Origin: Siderastrea radians
Taxonomy: Eukaryota > Cnidaria > Anthozoa > Scleractinia > Rhizangiidae
Direction of reading: 5' to 3'
Length of the DNA stretch: 64,000 bases
Assembly: GCA_964017195.1 (NCBI GenBank)
Contig: OZ024896.1
Span: 2,105,987-2,169,986, forward strand
Shown: one piece after another, positions 32,117-42,984 of the stretch
How the letters are laid out: each line of letters opens with the position of its first letter
How positions within the stretch are numbered: the stretch's first letter is position 1
The notes under the pieces: generated by a model
The model's input: the letters and a program-made list of their open reading frames with translations, nothing else
What the model was told of the DNA's origin: nothing
The model's database searches: none
Translations under genes and position numbers: made by a program

Positions 32117-33114
32117 ATTGCCGGTGGTAGCTGTGTATCGAGAGGGACAACCAGCAGCTCTTCACGGACAAACCCACGTTTTGGGCCGTCAAACAAATAA
32201 TAGATAACCGGTGTATTTGGTTTTATCATAATCTTTTCAATCTCGTAAGCTTTCAGAGACCAGATTGGGTCGGTAGCTCTTCGGCGGCTACCTTCAAGTT
32301 CACCGGGTTGGTAGAGATAGCGAACACTTGAACCGGAGGGGAGCTTTTTTTCGTTCACACCAACGGGTCTCAAATAAGGGGTCGAGGGCTTAGCTGAAAC
32401 AGTTTTCTTTTTGATGGCCTCAGCGGGTTTCTTACCGGTCAGTCGAGTGACTTCTTTATTCAAAGCTGAAATAACAGCGGGCAATCGTGCCACCCATTCA
32501 GTCGATCTTTTGTCGTCTGGGAGGCGCATTTCAACCCCATATTGGTGTCCAAACAGTCGTTCAGCCAGGATGCGGTTAAATTTTTCAACGATAGCTTAAT
32601 CACGGTGAATATCCACACGACCGCGTCTTACCTCGACATTATGTTTCGAAAGCAACTGATTCACAGCGCCCATAAACTCACGACCAGGATCGACCTGAAG
32701 CAGTTTTGCCCAACTCAAAAGGCTCCGGCTATAAATCCGTTCCAGTGCAGCTGCGACTTCTCTGGCCTGTTTTGTAGTCAACTGTTCGGCCTCTTTGAAA
32801 CGAGACGCCACATCTACCACTGTAATGGTGTACTTAAAAGTTTTACGGGAGCGTGGTGGGCGATCGTGTGGGAGATACAGAAGATCGGCTTGGTGAACTT
32901 TGTTTGGAACAGGCACATCAAATTTCGGTCTTGGACTGTACCGCGGCGCTGGGAAGTAAATCTGCCAAAGAGCTTGCTTCACCAACCAGTTTTGAGCAAC
33001 ATCTTCAGAGACTTTCGCAGCTTGGGCTAATTTTTTCATCGCTGCAAACCGTTTCCAATACCCTCGCGGGCTGTAATAAATTTTTGACAACTTATTGAAA
33101 CTTTGCCCGCTCAT
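32113..33114 (-). pseudogene. Retroviral-type (DDE) integrase, one in-frame stop
   Basis: Inserts the element into host DNA. A frame of 334 codons has one stop near 32596. The core shows Asp77 in HQADLLYLP, Asp142 in LLQVDPGREF, and Glu177 in IVEKFN 34 residues later (counting the stop as a position), the DD(34-35)E pattern of retroviral/Polinton integrases. The C-terminal region ends with RYLYQPGELEG and a GFVREELLVVP strand as in other Polinton integrases. It converges with the polymerase gene, overlapping by 4 bp. A TATAT motif (33117-33121) lies 2 nt before the ATG. The stop falls just before the catalytic Glu, so an intact active site is not made. Confidence 0.92.
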
Positions 33115-33116
33115 TG

Positions 33117-33121
33117 TATAT
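33117..33121 (-). promoter_or_regulatory. TATAT motif 2 nt before the integrase ATG
   Basis: Part of the motif series; the spacing is too short for a classical TATA box. Confidence 0.4.
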
Positions 33122-34556
33122 CACACAATTAAAAAACATAGGCACGCAATGCGTGCTGAGCCAATGACGTTTTGTTCCGCAATATGGTGAAATTTATGAA
33201 CACAACCTATGGGTTTCACACCACTGCAGTGCGGACTGTGCGGTCCCCTCCATCTTCCCCAACAACTTGCAGCTAATGTGACAAGTCTTCGCCAGCGCAA
33301 GGAATACTCATTTATCATAAAACAGGGCAACGAAGCAGCGTGACTACGTGACAGTTAACTATAGCGTGACATTAGACTTGTGTGCGAAGTAAATAAAGCA
33401 AAGCTCTTCGTTTCCCTTTTCCTCAAAGGCAACATATCCTAACACGTCAGTTGCTTGCATTTTTTATGTATTCAAGTCCTGATAGGAGTCGGTGAAAAAA
33501 ACGCAAAATTCAGTAGGTCTCTACTAGAATGCTTTGTCACTTTGTCACTTTGTTCAACATACGCTTTGAACTATAAATAACCCCGAAGTAAAGTTTGGTA
33601 CCTTGTAAAGATTTTATTCTAATTAATTGATCACCACTGTAACTTGGATTTTTAATACTAGTTTCATTCAAGTTTTTCAGTTTTAGGAATAGCTAGGAAC
33701 AAGCCCCCGCAAATTCTGATTTTACTTTGTCTAATTTGGATAAGCGGGTTGAAATTTGATATACGCAGAGTGTCACAGTTGACCTATTGAACCCGTTTTG
33801 GTTGTAGTGTTTGTAGGCGGATAAATATTCTGCTTTGCCTTCAAACAGCACAGCACCGAAATATTTTTATCCAGCTTGCTTTTTCAAGAATAAATAAATT
33901 GTATTAACCTTACGCAAAAACCGGTTGCTTCTCAGCCGGGGATTCTCATTATTTATCGTTCTTTTGTAATTCCACTAGAAAGCGAAAAACAATCGACGCC
34001 GTCAAGCTGGTCGGAAGTCAAAATGTTCTTCTACGAAAACTAATAATTCCGCTTGGAAATTAATAAAGGAAAACAAACACAAACAACGTGTGTGTGAATT
34101 CACGCACTTAGATCTCAAATTGACGAGCGCGTCTTGTTTATAATTTCTGATGCGTTTGCTGCCGTGAAAATTTGTACCACGGCTAAGTATACGTAAACGC
34201 ACGACTATATCGCGAATAAAATCCTGCCAGACCTAAAGTATACAAAACAGCGCATTCGAAGTAACATTAAATAGTTCCTGTTGATCGCAAAAAAATTAAA
34301 TAGTTCCTGTTGATCGAAACTCGCCGATGCAAACCACTTCAAAGCCCGGGCGTTTTCCCATAGTATAAACTGTAAGGGTATGTGCCGCTGATAAGGTAAG
34401 GGTTTTATTGTCCCGGTGCAAAACCCTCACCCATCGTCTCACAGAATATCCCCCCAGCCTCACAAACCGCAAGACAGACGTATCTTGTATATCGTTGATT
34501 TTTAGGCTCTGACAGTAGCCATATGACGTCACGAACGTGACGTCATTGGCTAAAAA
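33122..34556. other. Non-coding stretch inside the Polinton, with CRE-like sites
   Basis: No coding resemblance to Polinton genes. Two TGACGTCA octamers lie close together near 34524-34548, followed by ATTGGCTAAAAATGG. GTGACA words near 33340-33375 recall the repeat at 57409. It may be foreign to the element. Confidence 0.4.
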
Positions 34557-34916
34557 TGGACGATCCATGTGGTTGTTTGCGAGGTGTGGAACAGTTTCCT
34601 GAAAATGTTCTTCGGAAATGGAAAGAATCTCAGTACGAAAAAAAAGGTTTCTTTTGAAACTGTCTCCAGAAAAATTTATCGTTGTTCTTCATGCCAGGAG
34701 CAACTAGTTTATGTGGCGAATGAGTTCTGTCGTGAATGCCCAAAATGTAAAAGAGTGTTTGAATGTAATGATCAGTTTTTCAAGAAGAGAATCCGGGCAG
34801 ATCTACTGCGTCTCCTACTCCCCCCCGCTCATTTAAAAAATGTTATTCGGAAATGGAGAATTGACAAAATGTTTTCTTTCAACCAGATCTCTTTTCTGGG
34901 AAATGTTATTGCTTAA
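34557..34916 (+). CDS. Unrecognised ORF with zinc-ribbon-like cysteines
   Basis: A 115-codon ORF opens at 34569 (a GTG; a separate ATG frame starts at 34557 and stops after about 33 codons). It contains YRCSSCQEQ, then 13 residues on CRECPKCKR, a C-x2-C ... C-x2-C-x2-C cluster that may bind zinc. No TATATA motif precedes it, unlike the viral genes around it, and it runs opposite to them. It may be a decayed foreign gene or an accessory gene. Function unknown. Confidence 0.3.
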   Translation, partial: WTIHVVVCEVWNSFLKMFFGNGKNLSTKKKVSFETVSRKIYRCSSCQEQLVYVANEFCRECPKCKRVFECNDQFFKKRIRADLLRLLLPPAHLKNVIRKWRIDKMFSFNQISFLGNVIA

Positions 34917-35096
34917 TTTCAGGCGAAAACCGGCAAGTCAGTGAACTATCCCTGCTTTCTGCACAATTATTTTGAAATGGTCCCTTCTGAAGTCTGGCCC
35001 TGCAAAAAGAAATTATGGAATCTATTTCTCATCGCCTTCCTAAATCCTTTGCAGCCAGGCGACGCGCAAAACAGGAGTTTGATGAATGGCGCTGCA
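34917..35096. other. Short gap with a coding-like remnant
   Basis: The plus strand near 35005 reads MESISHRLPKSFAARRRAKQ, which looks protein-like but is bounded by stops. It may be a decayed extension of the ORF at 34569. Confidence 0.25.
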
Positions 35097-35929
35097 CTAT
35101 TTCTGTTTAAAACCCAACCCCAACTTTTGTTTTAAATTAATTGTGTTCCTTGCTGCCGCATGTCCCCACTGCCTTTGTTTCCACGGAACTGAGTCAAGAG
35201 CCTTCACCATCTTTTTGTCCGCTTTGTGTTTGCAATCTTTTTCATTTTCACCTTGTTTTTCGTTTTGGTTCGAACAGACACCATAGTCCACGTCATGTTG
35301 CATTGCGATCGCGTCTGTTGCCCCCATTTGTTGTTGATGTATTTGCTGAATCTGCCCCGTTTCTGGATCGTACTTCACCTACTGTTCAAGGGGATTATAT
35401 GGCCCGGTATAATTATGCCCCGGTAATGTCCAACCACGTTTTGGTTTGGGAAGTTTTCCTATCGCTGTATGAATGTCAATCCCCGCCCCACCAAAATCCG
35501 GTCTGTCAGTTTTGAAGCGTCTGTTTGGTCGAACTTTGGTTGAAATTTGATCGAACATCTCACTGCCAACTTTTTGAAAAACTGGGCGGGCTTTGTCTAG
35601 CGCATAATTGATTGCTTTCTTTTGCAGATTGGGGTCTCGCAAAGCTTCAGACGCGTAATAACGTCCAGCCTCGAGCCCCTTTTTCGCAAGAAACGGGATT
35701 CCTTTTTCAATGGCTAGATCACCCACCGTCATAGCGATATTACCAAGCACACTACCGCCCTCCACGCGGGAGGGCTCACCTAGTTTCCCAGCATAAAACG
35801 TGTTTTTGTTATTCCGCAACTAGCGCATGTTACCTTTAAGAGTTTTCGATTGTTCTTTGTAATTACAACCTTTTCACTTCCCTTCACATTGGGGATGTGC
35901 CGCTTTTCTTTCACACAGTACACTTCCAT
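35097..35929 (-). pseudogene. Zinc-ribbon (DUF5679-like) plus phospholipase A2-like virion protein, broken
   Basis: The N-terminus from the ATG at 35929 reads MEVYCVKEKRHIPN ... KNNRKLLKVTCASCGITKTRF, resembling DUF5679 zinc ribbons, though the second cysteine of the first pair is absent. After a frame change near 35780-35830 the frame continues with an alanine-rich stretch to GHNYTGPYNPL, an in-frame stop at 35379, then AIAMQHDVDYGVC and KHKADKKMVKAL. The GPYNPL loop and HDVDY match the calcium loop and His-Asp pair of parvovirus VP1-type PLA2 domains, which breach endosomal membranes; the same role in Polinton-related viruses is inferred. A TATAT motif (35934-35938) lies 4 nt before the ATG. 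The protease gene ends 11 nt away. Confidence 0.75.
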
Positions 35930-35933
35930 TGTG

Positions 35934-35938
35934 TATAT
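35934..35938 (-). promoter_or_regulatory. TATAT motif 4 nt before the zinc-ribbon/PLA2 ATG
   Basis: This motif supports the choice of 35929 as the true start. Confidence 0.4.
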
Positions 35939-35939
35939 C

Positions 35940-36375
35940 TTATGAAAAATAATTTTTTACGATGTGTTTGTTTTGAAGGACATCGTCGGTGAACATTTTC
36001 AAAATGTTGGCGAAACTTGTGCCTTTGTTTCTTTCGTTTAAAAAGAGAAGGCAGTAATAACCACACCTCACACTTTGTTCCCATTGAATTTGGTTGTCGT
36101 TTCTGAAAAAATGTTTGTTTCCGTGCATTAACGTTTCTTTTTCGCATTGTAACGGTGGTGGAAGCCCAAATGAATCAAAATACTCCTACGCGCCATTTTT
36201 GGCATGCCAACAAGACACCCAATGAGTTCCCAAACTTCCAAAATCATCCAAGTTGATAACGCATGGGGAATGAAACAGGGGTTTAGTTTCGTTTCTGCTA
36301 AAAATACCTTTGATGGGAATGCGCAAATAATCACACCATTTTCTGAGGTCTATGTTGGAGAGAGGTGTGTCTTTA
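35940..36375 (-). pseudogene. Adenain-like cysteine protease (capsid maturation), broken
   Basis: The minus strand reads LSNIDLRKWCDYLRIPIKG, then NLDDFGSLGTHWV (catalytic His), EYFDSFG (catalytic Asp/acidic) and SVRCGYYCLLFLN (catalytic Cys), the order of adenovirus-type C5/Ulp1-fold proteases that cut capsid precursors in Polintons. A TAG stop at 36186-36188 lies between His and Asp. No in-frame ATG precedes the first motif; the open frame starts after a TGA near 36390. The copy is therefore start-less and interrupted. Neighbours on both sides are virion genes in the same direction. Confidence 0.88.
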
Positions 36376-36379
36376 AACT

Positions 36380-37070
36380 TTATTTTTTTAAATAATCATC
36401 CCAAGTTCCGAAGAAAGGTGGGGGTCGCATTTGCATTCCTCTTCCCTTAGAAGGTGGGGGTTGGGGTGAGCGTCGTGGTCGTGGATGTGGTGGTTGAGTT
36501 TGCAAGCCTTTCCCGAGTATCTTGTTGGCTAAGTCGATAGCCAAAGGTATCCCGATAGACGCTAACAAACCAAGGAAACCGCCGTATCATGTGGCGCCTC
36601 CTTTTACAAAACCCTTTCCAACAAGATATCGCTCCACTTCCTTTTTCTGGTCAGGAGTCATTTGCTGGACGAGTTTGTAAAGCTCAATTTCCTTCGACCC
36701 AAAACCCTTTCCGAATATCTTTTTCAGGACCTTTTCAGCGCCGAAACTCAAACCTGCACTTGCTAACGCCCCAAGGGCGGGCTTTATCAAAGGTCGTGCC
36801 AAACAAGCATTGCAGAAACAAATTTCCACCACGCTGCGCAGTATTTTGAATCTGGGTCTGGCTTAATTTGAGCTCAAGCCCTTTTCCTGCCGCGGCTGTT
36901 TTTTTCACTCGTGAGATTTGAGTAGCAGTGAGAAGGAGTTCGTCGCCGCGTCCGATTTGCTCCGGTTTTACCCTCCGAGGAACAGCTGTTTTCGAAACAA
37001 AAGCTTTTCGTAGTTTCTTTTTGTGACCATCGGTCAGCGCTATTTTATATGGATGATAAGTTGTAGCCAT
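36380..37070 (-). pseudogene. Minor virion protein candidate (basic start, hydrophobic middle, proline-rich end)
   Basis: The start MATTYHPYKIALTDGHKKK and a TATQISRVKKTAAAGKGLEL segment with KLSQTQIQ follow a pattern I associate with short basic proteins next to the capsid gene in cnidarian Polintons. A frame change near 36830 leads to a hydrophobic ALGALASAGLSFG stretch and to QQMTPDQKKEVERYL; a TGA at about 36587 separates this from LLASIGIPLAIDLANKILG and a proline-rich tail. The role as core or membrane-interacting virion protein is inferred. A TATATA motif (37077-37082) lies 6 nt before the ATG, within CAAGATGGC. Confidence 0.6.
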
Positions 37071-37076
37071 CTTGCG

Positions 37077-37082
37077 TATATA
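37077..37082 (-). promoter_or_regulatory. TATATA motif 6 nt before the ATG at 37070
   Basis: Followed by GCGCAAGATGGC, close to the ACCAAGATGGC leader of the terminal-repeat genes. Confidence 0.45.
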
Positions 37083-37097
37083 TTAATTAAGAATTTT

Positions 37098-38205
37098 TTA
37101 GACGGCGACAAGTTCATTGCCAATTTGCTTCAGCACAAATTCTTCCTCATTCAAAACCATGGCAAAGATTGTGTAATCTTGAGCGTTAGCGGCTTCGTTC
37201 ATTCTGTAATGGAATTCGAGCTTTTTCGGGTCGCCTGTCACACTTTCTTTGGTGTTCCGAAGATCAAAGTAGATGATTGGGTAGAGCGTCTGAACGTTGG
37301 CGAGCTGCAGCTGAAAGCCGGTATTGTAGTCGTTCTTTCTGTATCTGAAATTGATCAAATCATTCAAAACTCATATTTTGCAGTCATGGTCGTAATCAAG
37401 CTCAGGGTAAAAGCTTGTGCCATACTGAAGACGGCAAGTGGCTAATCTTGCGGAGTTATCACCGTCGATATTAAATGTGTCAAAGATGTAAGGGTTTTGC
37501 GTATAAGAATTTTGTTTCCGAGTTTGTTGAAGGGATACGAAGACATGCTTCGGGTTTTTTACCCCAGGTGTAATCAACCACGTACCATTTGCATCCCTTC
37601 GGGAGCTGCTGAGATGCAAAACTTCTTTCAAGTATTTCCATTGGGTTGGTCGCAAGAAATTGTCATTGACCTGGGTTTGGCCTTGGCCAGTAAACTGTAA
37701 TTGTGGCACCCACAACTCCAATCTATGGACGACAATCCTTCGAGCTGTTCCATCGTTTTGGAAAATCATTTCTCTGTCGTCTTGCAAAACAATTTCAAAC
37801 TCAAGTTGCATTGGCGGCAGCAGCCTGTCTGATAGACCTTGGAAGAAGGAGTGTCTGTTCAAAGGGATAATAGTTTGAACTGTCGCGCCTCCATGCGACA
37901 GAAGCGCCCTTGCCCGCATTCCGGTGTTCGTCGTAGCGTCTACAGTCACTGTGGTGGCGTCGGAGTCAAGATACCAAAATTGGTTGTTTTGCCACGCTTC
38001 TCCAAAAATCGTCCGAGAAGTCAAGAAGGTTTTTCATGAAAATAACCTTGTGGATATCGTTGGCCTTGTACAGAGTTTTTCCCGCTGATTTTAAATTCAA
38101 ACTTTTAATCAATGAGAAAGAACCGCCGATTGGGTGTCAGCATCAATGTCTGTTCCATTTGCCACAGCCTCAAACTTGTAATCGACTCGAAAATAAGCGT
38201 TGTAC
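37098..38205 (-). pseudogene. Major capsid protein, C-terminal part (split by nested transposon)
   Basis: The larger part of a capsid gene whose first 49 codons lie at 51672-51823 on the other side of the nested insertion. It includes GATVQTIIPLNRHSFFQGLS, EIVLQDDREMIFQNDG, RLELWVPQLQF and FDTFNIDGDNS, with a long beta-rich make-up suited to a double-jelly-roll fold. Size (about 430 codons here), place between penton-type and protease genes, and cnidarian-Polinton style suggest the hexon-type major capsid protein; this is inferred from position and pattern. Breaks: the 13.5-kb insertion, two frame changes (near 38110 and 38010) and a TGA at 37371. Confidence 0.7.
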
Positions 38206-38213
38206 GAGGGTCT
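38200..38213. repeat. Nested element: left target duplication and inverted end
   Basis: TTGTAC at 38200-38205 then GAGGGTCT at 38206-38213. Confidence 0.9.
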
Positions 38214-38221
38214 TTATAGGG

Positions 38222-38312
38222 GGTCGTTCAGTCCGCGGACCGCCACATTTTGTGCCTTCGAGACCGCGGACCGCTGTCGTTTTCTTCTTCAGACCGAGAC
38301 CGCCGTTATAGC
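38222..38312. repeat. Left subterminal GACCGC cluster of the nested element
   Basis: Several GGACCGCC/AGACCGC words (for example CGCGGACCGCC, GAGACCGCGGACCGC, AGACCGAGACCGCC) close to the end. They have the same orientation as the cluster at the right end. They may be transposase-binding sites. Confidence 0.65.
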
Positions 38313-39044
38313 AGAACGAGTATAATCATAACCGATTTTTTTGAAACTACTTAAAAAATTCCCTCCATTCATACGATATGCTAGCTGAATAGTCGTATTT
38401 CTCCTCACAGGGACCACAAGAATGTAAGAACAGAGCATTACTTCATTATTGTACTCATTACCATGCGAAAGAAAAGGTTTGACATCTTATAGGCTATTTT
38501 CAAACCCAGAGAATGCAAGGTATTTTATAATGGGGCATAAAATTGAAAATATGGACGGTTGAGTGAGCTCGTGTGATCTCTCAAACATGAAGTGACACAA
38601 CAAACGTGTGAAATTTACGTTACCTTTACTCTTTAACGTAGAATGGTTTCAGCGCAGCACAGCGGCCTTACGTGATATGCACCAGGGGTCTAGCAAGCCG
38701 GTCCAGCAGTGTAAATGTTACTTAGGGGGATATACTGGATGCTACTTCTGTGTTCAGGACTTCACAACGCTTCCTCACTAACGACGTGAAAAATGTCGCA
38801 GTTATTCAATAAAGAATTGCTTGTTAATGGGTCGTTAATTGCCACATGATGTAGTCGCTTGTGATAAGAATCGCCTAGTTTCGAGTCTTCTGAGTCTTCT
38901 ACATGAGGTCGGTTGAGGTTGGATGACTACGCGTAGCCTTATAAAGCACAATGCTCCGTGTGGTTGGTTAGTTTTTAACAGCTGTGATTGGACCATTTTC
39001 ATCGTTCCTGTTCCAGTGAGATGGAAGGCATTGTCGGCAGTCAA
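38313..39044. other. Non-coding left part of the nested element
   Basis: No ORF with protein-like character; presumably the 3' untranslated region and end sequence for the minus-strand genes. Confidence 0.4.
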
Positions 39045-42000
39045 CTACTGAATAAATCTCCCATTGAAACGGATCGTCCTTTCGAACCTTGATCGGCGTC
39101 CAATGAGAAAAAGAGCTTCAGAAGCTAACTGCGGCTCATCATTGCTGACGGTCGATGTGGCATCATTTTCGACACTTTCGTCTGAGTCATATTCAATGTC
39201 TGAATCTTGGTCTTGACCTCCAGCATCAATATCTTCAGTACTGGGTACAGCGTGCTGAAGTGGAGCGTCCGAATTGTCGTGGGTTTCATCACGTCGCAGC
39301 ATCACTCTTTGAAGAGGCAAATTGGTCTCATAACAAGAGGATGGCAATGTTCCTGCCTTCGCCATAGTAGTTTCTTGGCGCACAGACTTCTGTCTGACTG
39401 ATCTGCCGTAGACGCTTGCAAGTTCGATCAGCTTCTGGCAGTCGTCTTCGCTCAGCTCACGAGCAGGAAGAGGTTTCATTTTCGGCATATCTTGAAATCG
39501 GATCGTTCCTTCTGGCAGCGGATACCAGCTTCGAGGATGAGTGAAGTAGAACGCACTCCATGTTGACAGTCTCTTTACATTCTCTTTTACGCAGTTTCCA
39601 AATGAGCGGCAGTACTGCAACATGGACATGACGTCACTTTTGATATGAGTCGTTGAATGGAAGTGTTCGACGCCTAGGGTCATACAGCTTAGCAAGTTTG
39701 TCCCATTGTAATTGAACTGGCTCGTAACCTCTTTCAGACGGTTCAACCCCCATTCAACCAGACGAACTGAGTCAATGGTTTTCCCAGCAACGTTTCCTTG
39801 AGGGCCATTCAAAGTTTTTGGGAGATTAGCATTTACGTTATGGTGAATGGCCTGTTCGTTTTCATCAAGGAACACGTGACAGTTGTGTGTCATCGCCAAC
39901 GCAGATTCAAGGTTGAAAGTTTCGTACGGTTTGCCCTTGTCATGTACAGAAAATCCTCTGTACAAATCGCCTACTGCCTTCAGAAATTTGACCGTGTTAG
40001 AAAGGGAAAATATAATGATAACAGTCCCTGACCTAGCGTCCGTTGCGTAGACAACATTGTCAAATTAGACATCGATTCCGCATGGCTGTCTAAAGCTACA
40101 TTGATCAACTGGGCCGTCCACACTGTTTTCATTTCCACTGCCAGCAAAATCTTTCAACGTGGCTGACTCAATGATGTACTTGTAGATCTTGCGGTTCTTT
40201 GGATCGCTGAAGATGATGTCAGGGCCTCTTTTTCTGACTTGAAGTGGATGGCAATTATCTCGTGCGTTGTCAACCACACGATTAGAATGGACAGAATTTT
40301 CTAAGTCAATCATTTCAATTCCAAGCGTGGAAACAGCAAAAAGTTTTCCCGAAACAATGTAAAGGCTGGAAACTGCTCTCCAGTCTGCCCCATAAGAAAA
40401 TAATCGTTGGATAGATCCATGCATACCAACCCCATCTATAGAAGTTGTAACGGCAACAATGGCGTTTTCTGAGGTACAGGCTGCATACAGCAACTCGTTA
40501 TCAACTATGTAAACAGAAGAAAATTTCGGTTGATCGCTTCAGTTGAAACTCCAAAAGTTGATTGTGTTGTGTTCAAAGTCACTTTCATCATACTGCTTTT
40601 GAACGCTGTCCTTGTGCAGTATCAGACTTTCCTTCATCTGAGCAACCGTATCCTGGACAGCAAGGCCAAACGCCTCGACTTTCTCTTCTGCCATTGCTTT
40701 AGTCTTAATTCTTTTTACATTCAAATCCACCTTGCCCTGTTCATCTACAATTGTGATCTGGGAATCCTCTGCACACAAGTACAAAATTCCATCCCTGAAG
40801 TGGACCTCTTTTGCAAGGACTTGTTTCTTAACGACGTCAAACTTGTCCAACGGTGAGTGCAATCGAACTTTCATCAAATCTGATTTCCCGTTCGTTTCGC
40901 TGTAGTTGCAGAGAAAATACAGCCAACCATAAGCGCCCACTGCGACACTAACGGGCTTGGAATACATCCCTGGTCTGTTATCTGTGGTAAATTTGCTTGT
41001 TTCCGGGATAATAGTCGTAGAAACTGATCCAGTTCGGGACAGAAAGGCTAACAAGGACTCATCTGTCAAGGACAGAACAGCTGATGGATCTTGTCGATCC
41101 CTATTCCGTACATGATCATTTTTGGGATTAGGTTTCTCACAGCTTGCTTTACGTTGTCGGTAGATCTGTTTCTTAGACTGCGAATAACTGCTAGGTTCGA
41201 TCTTTCATTTCCTAGTTTCAGGAGCCAGCTGGAAAATCCAGCTTTCAAGCTTTTGTCGACATGAGGCACATCAGGTATGATGGACAACAAGCTGAGCTCT
41301 GGGTCAATGGAGGCGTCTTCGATGGATTTTTTTATAGTGTTAAACGCCGCTTTAGTTTCTTCTTTGCAGTCGGCAGTTAACACGAGGAAAACCCGGCGGA
41401 CACATCGTTCACCCCGTTCGAGGCAGTAACTGCAGGCTCGCAAGCATGGCAAATGGCTTGTGTGACCTTGTTTTTCACATTCCTCACACACACCCATGTT
41501 CGTCAGGCAAGCTTGACAGAGGCTTTCGCACGTGTTCCTGTAACTGAGAATATGTTCCCTTGGAGCAGTTTTTTTCACACAATTTTCGCAAATCTGAAGG
41601 GTCTTGATAGTTAAAAGCAGTGACGCACTCATTGCTTCGCCAGTTTTTCCACCTTTGGGCAGGAACTCTGTTACACACGGCATGCTTACTCCATTATCAA
41701 GGGTTGTTACTGAAGATATGAGGACCTCCGTGACGATATGCTCTTTAAGAAACTCGGGTGTGACTACGTCTACGTCGATATTTAAACCAACGCATTTTTT
41801 CAGTCTCGCATCAAACTCGATGCTGGGTTTAATGACGTTACCATCATTGCTAAATGCACATGGAATAACATTGACGATAGGAGAGGCTAAAAAGGGAACA
41901 TTTTGGTCCCTTTTTGTCGCCAAAGCGTAATGGGTAAGGTTGAGTGGCTTAATTACACCAGATCGCACAGTATAACCTGCTTGCTCTTTGTTGCAAACCG

Positions 42001-42655
42001 ACTCCGAAGGACCACCCAAGTTCATTTTGCACGAGAATTTGTCGTGCATCGATCCTTTCTTTCCTTGTCCTATGTTCATAGGGCCAAGGATAAAATTAAC
42101 AGTTCTTCTACCGCCCAAATGCCGAATAGTGTTGAAAAATTCAACTACCTCTCAATCATATTCGTGACAGCGATCGTAGTAAATTTCTATGACATCTGTT
42201 AGATACTTGTAAAGAATACCATTTTTAGGTATTAAACCTCGACGAATTAAGTCGTCAAACTTGTGACAAAGAGGATCTGCTTTATCCACGCTGTAAGCGC
42301 ACCACTGATCACCTTCATCCAAATCAATGTCACGATGCATTTCACTAGACTCAAAAGAACTGGATGGCTGACCTTCGTTGTCATCTGAGTCACTGGAAAG
42401 ATCTTGATTAGCTTCGTTCCTTATGAAATTTTTCTCGTTACCAGAACAGTCAGACAAGCGTTCGTCATCTGTATCTAATCCAACATCAGAAACGCTTGAG
42501 GCTCGATAGAGCGAGCGTTCGTCATCTGTATCCAATCCAATATCAGAAGCGCTTGAGTCTTGATATCTAAAAAAAGAAAGCGGCTTGACGACTTTTTTCA
42601 AAAGGTTGAAACCAACCAAAAGTCCATCATAAGGAATTCTTAATGCATAGGTCAA
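39045..42655 (-). pseudogene. Large accessory protein of the nested element (acidic start, Cys-rich zone, propeller-like)
   Basis: About 1,200 codons in two frames. Breaks: in-frame stops at 42152, 40539 and 40065, and a frame change near 41067. The N-terminal third is acidic and carries a twofold SDxGLDTDDER repeat. Then comes a cysteine/histidine-rich zone (CENCVKK, CQACLTNMGVCEECEKQGH, CSYCLERGERC) similar to B-box/RING-like zinc modules. The middle has repeated strands such as VAVGAYGWLYFLC and LYFxC-like turns, and CGIDV followed by NVVYATDA, suggesting an NHL/beta-propeller. The C-terminal part has GVEHFHSTTHIKSDVMSM and an acidic tail. I do not recognise a named function; it is probably a transposon accessory protein. 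Confidence 0.6.
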
Positions 42656-42984
42656 TGTTAATTGCTATTAAGTTTGTACAATGCAGTAAACATACCCCTG
42701 AAAACTTAGTGGGCTTAATAAATAAGAGACAGACTGTTATATGAAAAATTATTGACATTTAATCTGCAAATTGAAGGTGTTCAAGTCAGATAGATAAATC
42801 TGAGCATAAACATAAATAAGTAACAATATTACAAACTAAGCCTAGTGGCATATTTCAAAGGACACTTTTCAGAGGACGCAACGTGGACTGATTCATCTCG
42901 CTTTTGTTACAGTCATTGTACGCATATTAATCGGCATAAATATGACACTAAGATAAGCCTGCGAAGAAGATGGCGTTTGTATTT

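Noticed and set aside
32113..33114. Integrase as part of an LTR retrotransposon
   Set aside because: No reverse transcriptase, protease of retroviral type or LTRs nearby; the Polinton context explains it.
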